32,925 nucleotides of DNA from an uncultured Clostridia bacterium (lineage in GTDB: Bacteria > Bacillota > Clostridia > Oscillospirales > Butyricicoccaceae), in the NCBI GenBank assembly GCA_944381055.1, contig CALWJQ010000088.1, forward strand, positions 1 to 32,925, in the 5' to 3' direction. The position numbers were made by a program, and so were the translations under genes. The notes beneath the pieces were generated by a model. That model was not told where the DNA came from. It worked only from the letters and a program-made list of their open reading frames with translations, and did not search any database. Of the stretch, positions 32,140 through 32,925 are shown piece after piece; position 1 is the stretch's first letter, and each line of letters opens with the position of its first letter.

Positions 32140-32334
32140 TCATTGCCGCCCGGACACAACATACCAGCGGCAGCGGGTACAGACCTCGTCAGCCTGCGCG
32201 CGGTCAAACGGCTCGCGCAGCCACTTCAGTTCCATTTCATCCCCGCGGACTTCCTGCACTTCATAGCACTCGCCATAATAGATTTCGCGGTTATACAGGG
32301 GGCACCAACATCTGTCATCATGATTCCTGGCCAT
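32140..32334 (-). CDS. Small cysteine-rich protein (64 aa), zinc-ribbon-like
   Basis: Starts at the ATG at 32334, after GGGGAGGAAT, 2 bp beyond the stop of the upstream small gene. The cysteines are in two groups, CWCPLYNREIYYGECYE near the start and CTRCRWY near the end, which could hold one zinc ion. The centre is acidic and amphipathic. I do not recognise a named family. It belongs to a two-gene unit with the next protein; both are cysteine-bearing and soluble. Confidence 0.75.
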   Translation of the reverse strand: MARNHDDRCWCPLYNREIYYGECYEVQEVRGDEMELKWLREPFDRAQADEVCTRCRWYVVSGRQ

Positions 32335-32336
32335 TT

Positions 32337-32648
32337 TTATTCCTCCCCGTGCGTTCTGTCCGGCGTAAACCGATACCCAGGACTGCACTCGATTGTAGGA
32401 TCAGTTTCGACCTTCTCAATCGCTTCCGCAGTCAGCCCCTGAGAGAAAGCATCACATGATGGTTTAATCGGGTATTGAGGGCCCCGGTGATAATAAACAC
32501 ATTGATTGCATGGGGGAAGCGTAGCCGCAGGCGGCATCGTCATCCGCAGTTTATACTGATCATCTTCTGATAACTCACTCGCCCATTCAATGCGATCCTG
32601 TTCAGACAAGCTCCAAAATTTTTCGAATGTCAGATTTCGATGAGCCAT
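32337..32648 (-). CDS. Small cysteine-containing protein (103 aa)
   Basis: GGAAGGCGG precedes the ATG. The first 40 residues are helical and charged (FEKFWSLSEQDRIEWASELS). The second half carries CNQCVYYHRG, then SCDAFSQGLTAEAIEKV and IECSPGYRFTP. I recall this C-x2-C ... C-x-AFP-x-GIP layout in small bacterial proteins of unknown function, so it may be a zinc or disulfide module. Spacing of 2 bp to the 64-residue gene means an operon. Next to it on the right is a transposase end. Confidence 0.75.
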   Translation of the reverse strand: MAHRNLTFEKFWSLSEQDRIEWASELSEDDQYKLRMTMPPAATLPPCNQCVYYHRGPQYPIKPSCDAFSQGLTAEAIEKVETDPTIECSPGYRFTPDRTHGEE

Positions 32649-32705
32649 TTTCCGCCTTCCCTAAAAGCGCGCGGCACGGGGCCTTTGCCGCTTTATTCCA
32701 TCACC

Positions 32706-32714
32706 ATTATATCA
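32706..32714 (-). promoter_or_regulatory. Extended -10 promoter of the two small cysteine-rich genes
   Basis: On the - strand it reads TGATATAAT (32714-32706): consensus -10 with TG one base before it. A good -35 is not seen. It lies 58 bp upstream of the first ATG. Confidence 0.55.
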
Positions 32715-32811
32715 CTCTTTTCGCCCGCCGTATATCCGGTTTTTCATCCGGCGGCACGCACAGCCGCAATTCCGGGATTTTTCGTATTTTCTTCCGCAAA
32801 ATGTAGGTTTG

Positions 32812-32925
32812 TCAAACATATTGGACGGTGAACTCTGAGGGGGAAAGCCAGCCGAGGGGTCTCATGGGGAAGTTGTTGGAGCGGCGGTTATGGATGGCGA
32901 GCTGCCTGGCGAAGTCATCCAGGGA
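32812..32925 (-). mobile_element. Transposase C-terminal end (DDE/integrase-core type), cut by window edge
   Basis: Reading leftward from the window edge, 37 codons end in TGA (32814-32812). The protein includes AIHNRRSNNFPMRPLGWLSP and ends EFTVQYV. The HNR-x-(S/Y)N-x-FPMRPL-x-W-x-SP pattern is typical of the end of IS3-like/integrase-core transposases. Only this end is in the window, so I cannot say whether the copy is intact or find its right terminal repeat. No obvious left terminal repeat was found in the roughly 160 bp to its left. Confidence 0.7.

Noticed and set aside
1..32925. CRISPR array, rRNA genes or toxin-antitoxin pair
   Set aside because: No regularly spaced repeats, no rRNA-like sequence and no recognisable toxin-antitoxin pair were seen on reading both strands.

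Overview
The window looks like chromosome of a Gram-positive anaerobe of the class Clostridia, probably Oscillospiraceae-like. The reasons are the infC-rpmI-rplT operon behind an L20-type leader, a DUF1292 protein, single-chain glycyl-tRNA synthetase, flavin-dependent ThyX, a DUF421/DUF4363 pair, a 4-hydroxybutyrate-type CoA-transferase, and a 2-hydroxyacyl-CoA-dehydratase-type activase cluster. Most of the window is GC-rich. The first 3 kb is visibly AT-richer and foreign. All family assignments are from reading the protein sequences, since no search could be run.

Region 1 (1-3130) is the right end of an integrated element. It has two overlapping tyrosine-recombinase genes, a strong bidirectional terminator, a complete tRNA-Pro(UGG) gene with its own promoter, and recombinase-site-like repeats. 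It ends at a host tRNA-Pro(UGG) gene that is cut in its anticodon loop. Only the 5' half of the host gene is left here. The element therefore appears to have inserted into a tRNA-Pro gene while carrying another tRNA-Pro of the same anticodon. The carried tRNA has a paired change, G19-C56 to A19-U56, that keeps the tertiary contact.

Region 2 (3171-6157, + strand) holds glyS, a small uncharacterised gene and a secreted SH3b-NlpC/P60 cell-wall hydrolase. The glyS promoter and the severed tRNA promoter are divergent and share one TTGACAA sequence as their -35 elements.

Region 3 (20241 down to 6158, - strand) is one long, tightly packed gene series that reads as a single operon. Its order is wecB/tagA-type glycosyltransferase, thyX, tmk, DUF2156, GNAT, CPBP protease, mltG, a U32 tRNA-hydroxylation-type protein, alaS, HIT protein, comEC, holA and an RNase M5-like TOPRIM protein. 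Many junctions are 4-17 bp overlaps. It mixes dTMP supply, envelope work, tRNA charging and modification, and DNA uptake and replication. The metallo-beta-lactamase part of ComEC has lost its metal-ligand motif.

Region 4 (20266-24319) has an ECF S-component and a CoA-transferase on the - strand, DUF421-DUF4363 on the + strand, then nrdR and a small DUF6514-like gene on the - strand. Region 5 (24455-28307, + strand) has a three-gene, translationally coupled acyl-CoA dehydratase activase system, then two small membrane proteins (DUF4234, DUF2752). Region 6 (28338-30289) holds a roughly 194-nt structured RNA candidate with 6S-like architecture, a DUF1292 gene (-), and infC-rpmI-rplT. infC appears to start at AUC and follows a consensus promoter and a terminator-bearing leader. 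Region 7 (30428-32925) has a tight DnaA-box cluster, a ComM/YifB AAA ATPase, two small cysteine-rich proteins and the tail of a transposase.
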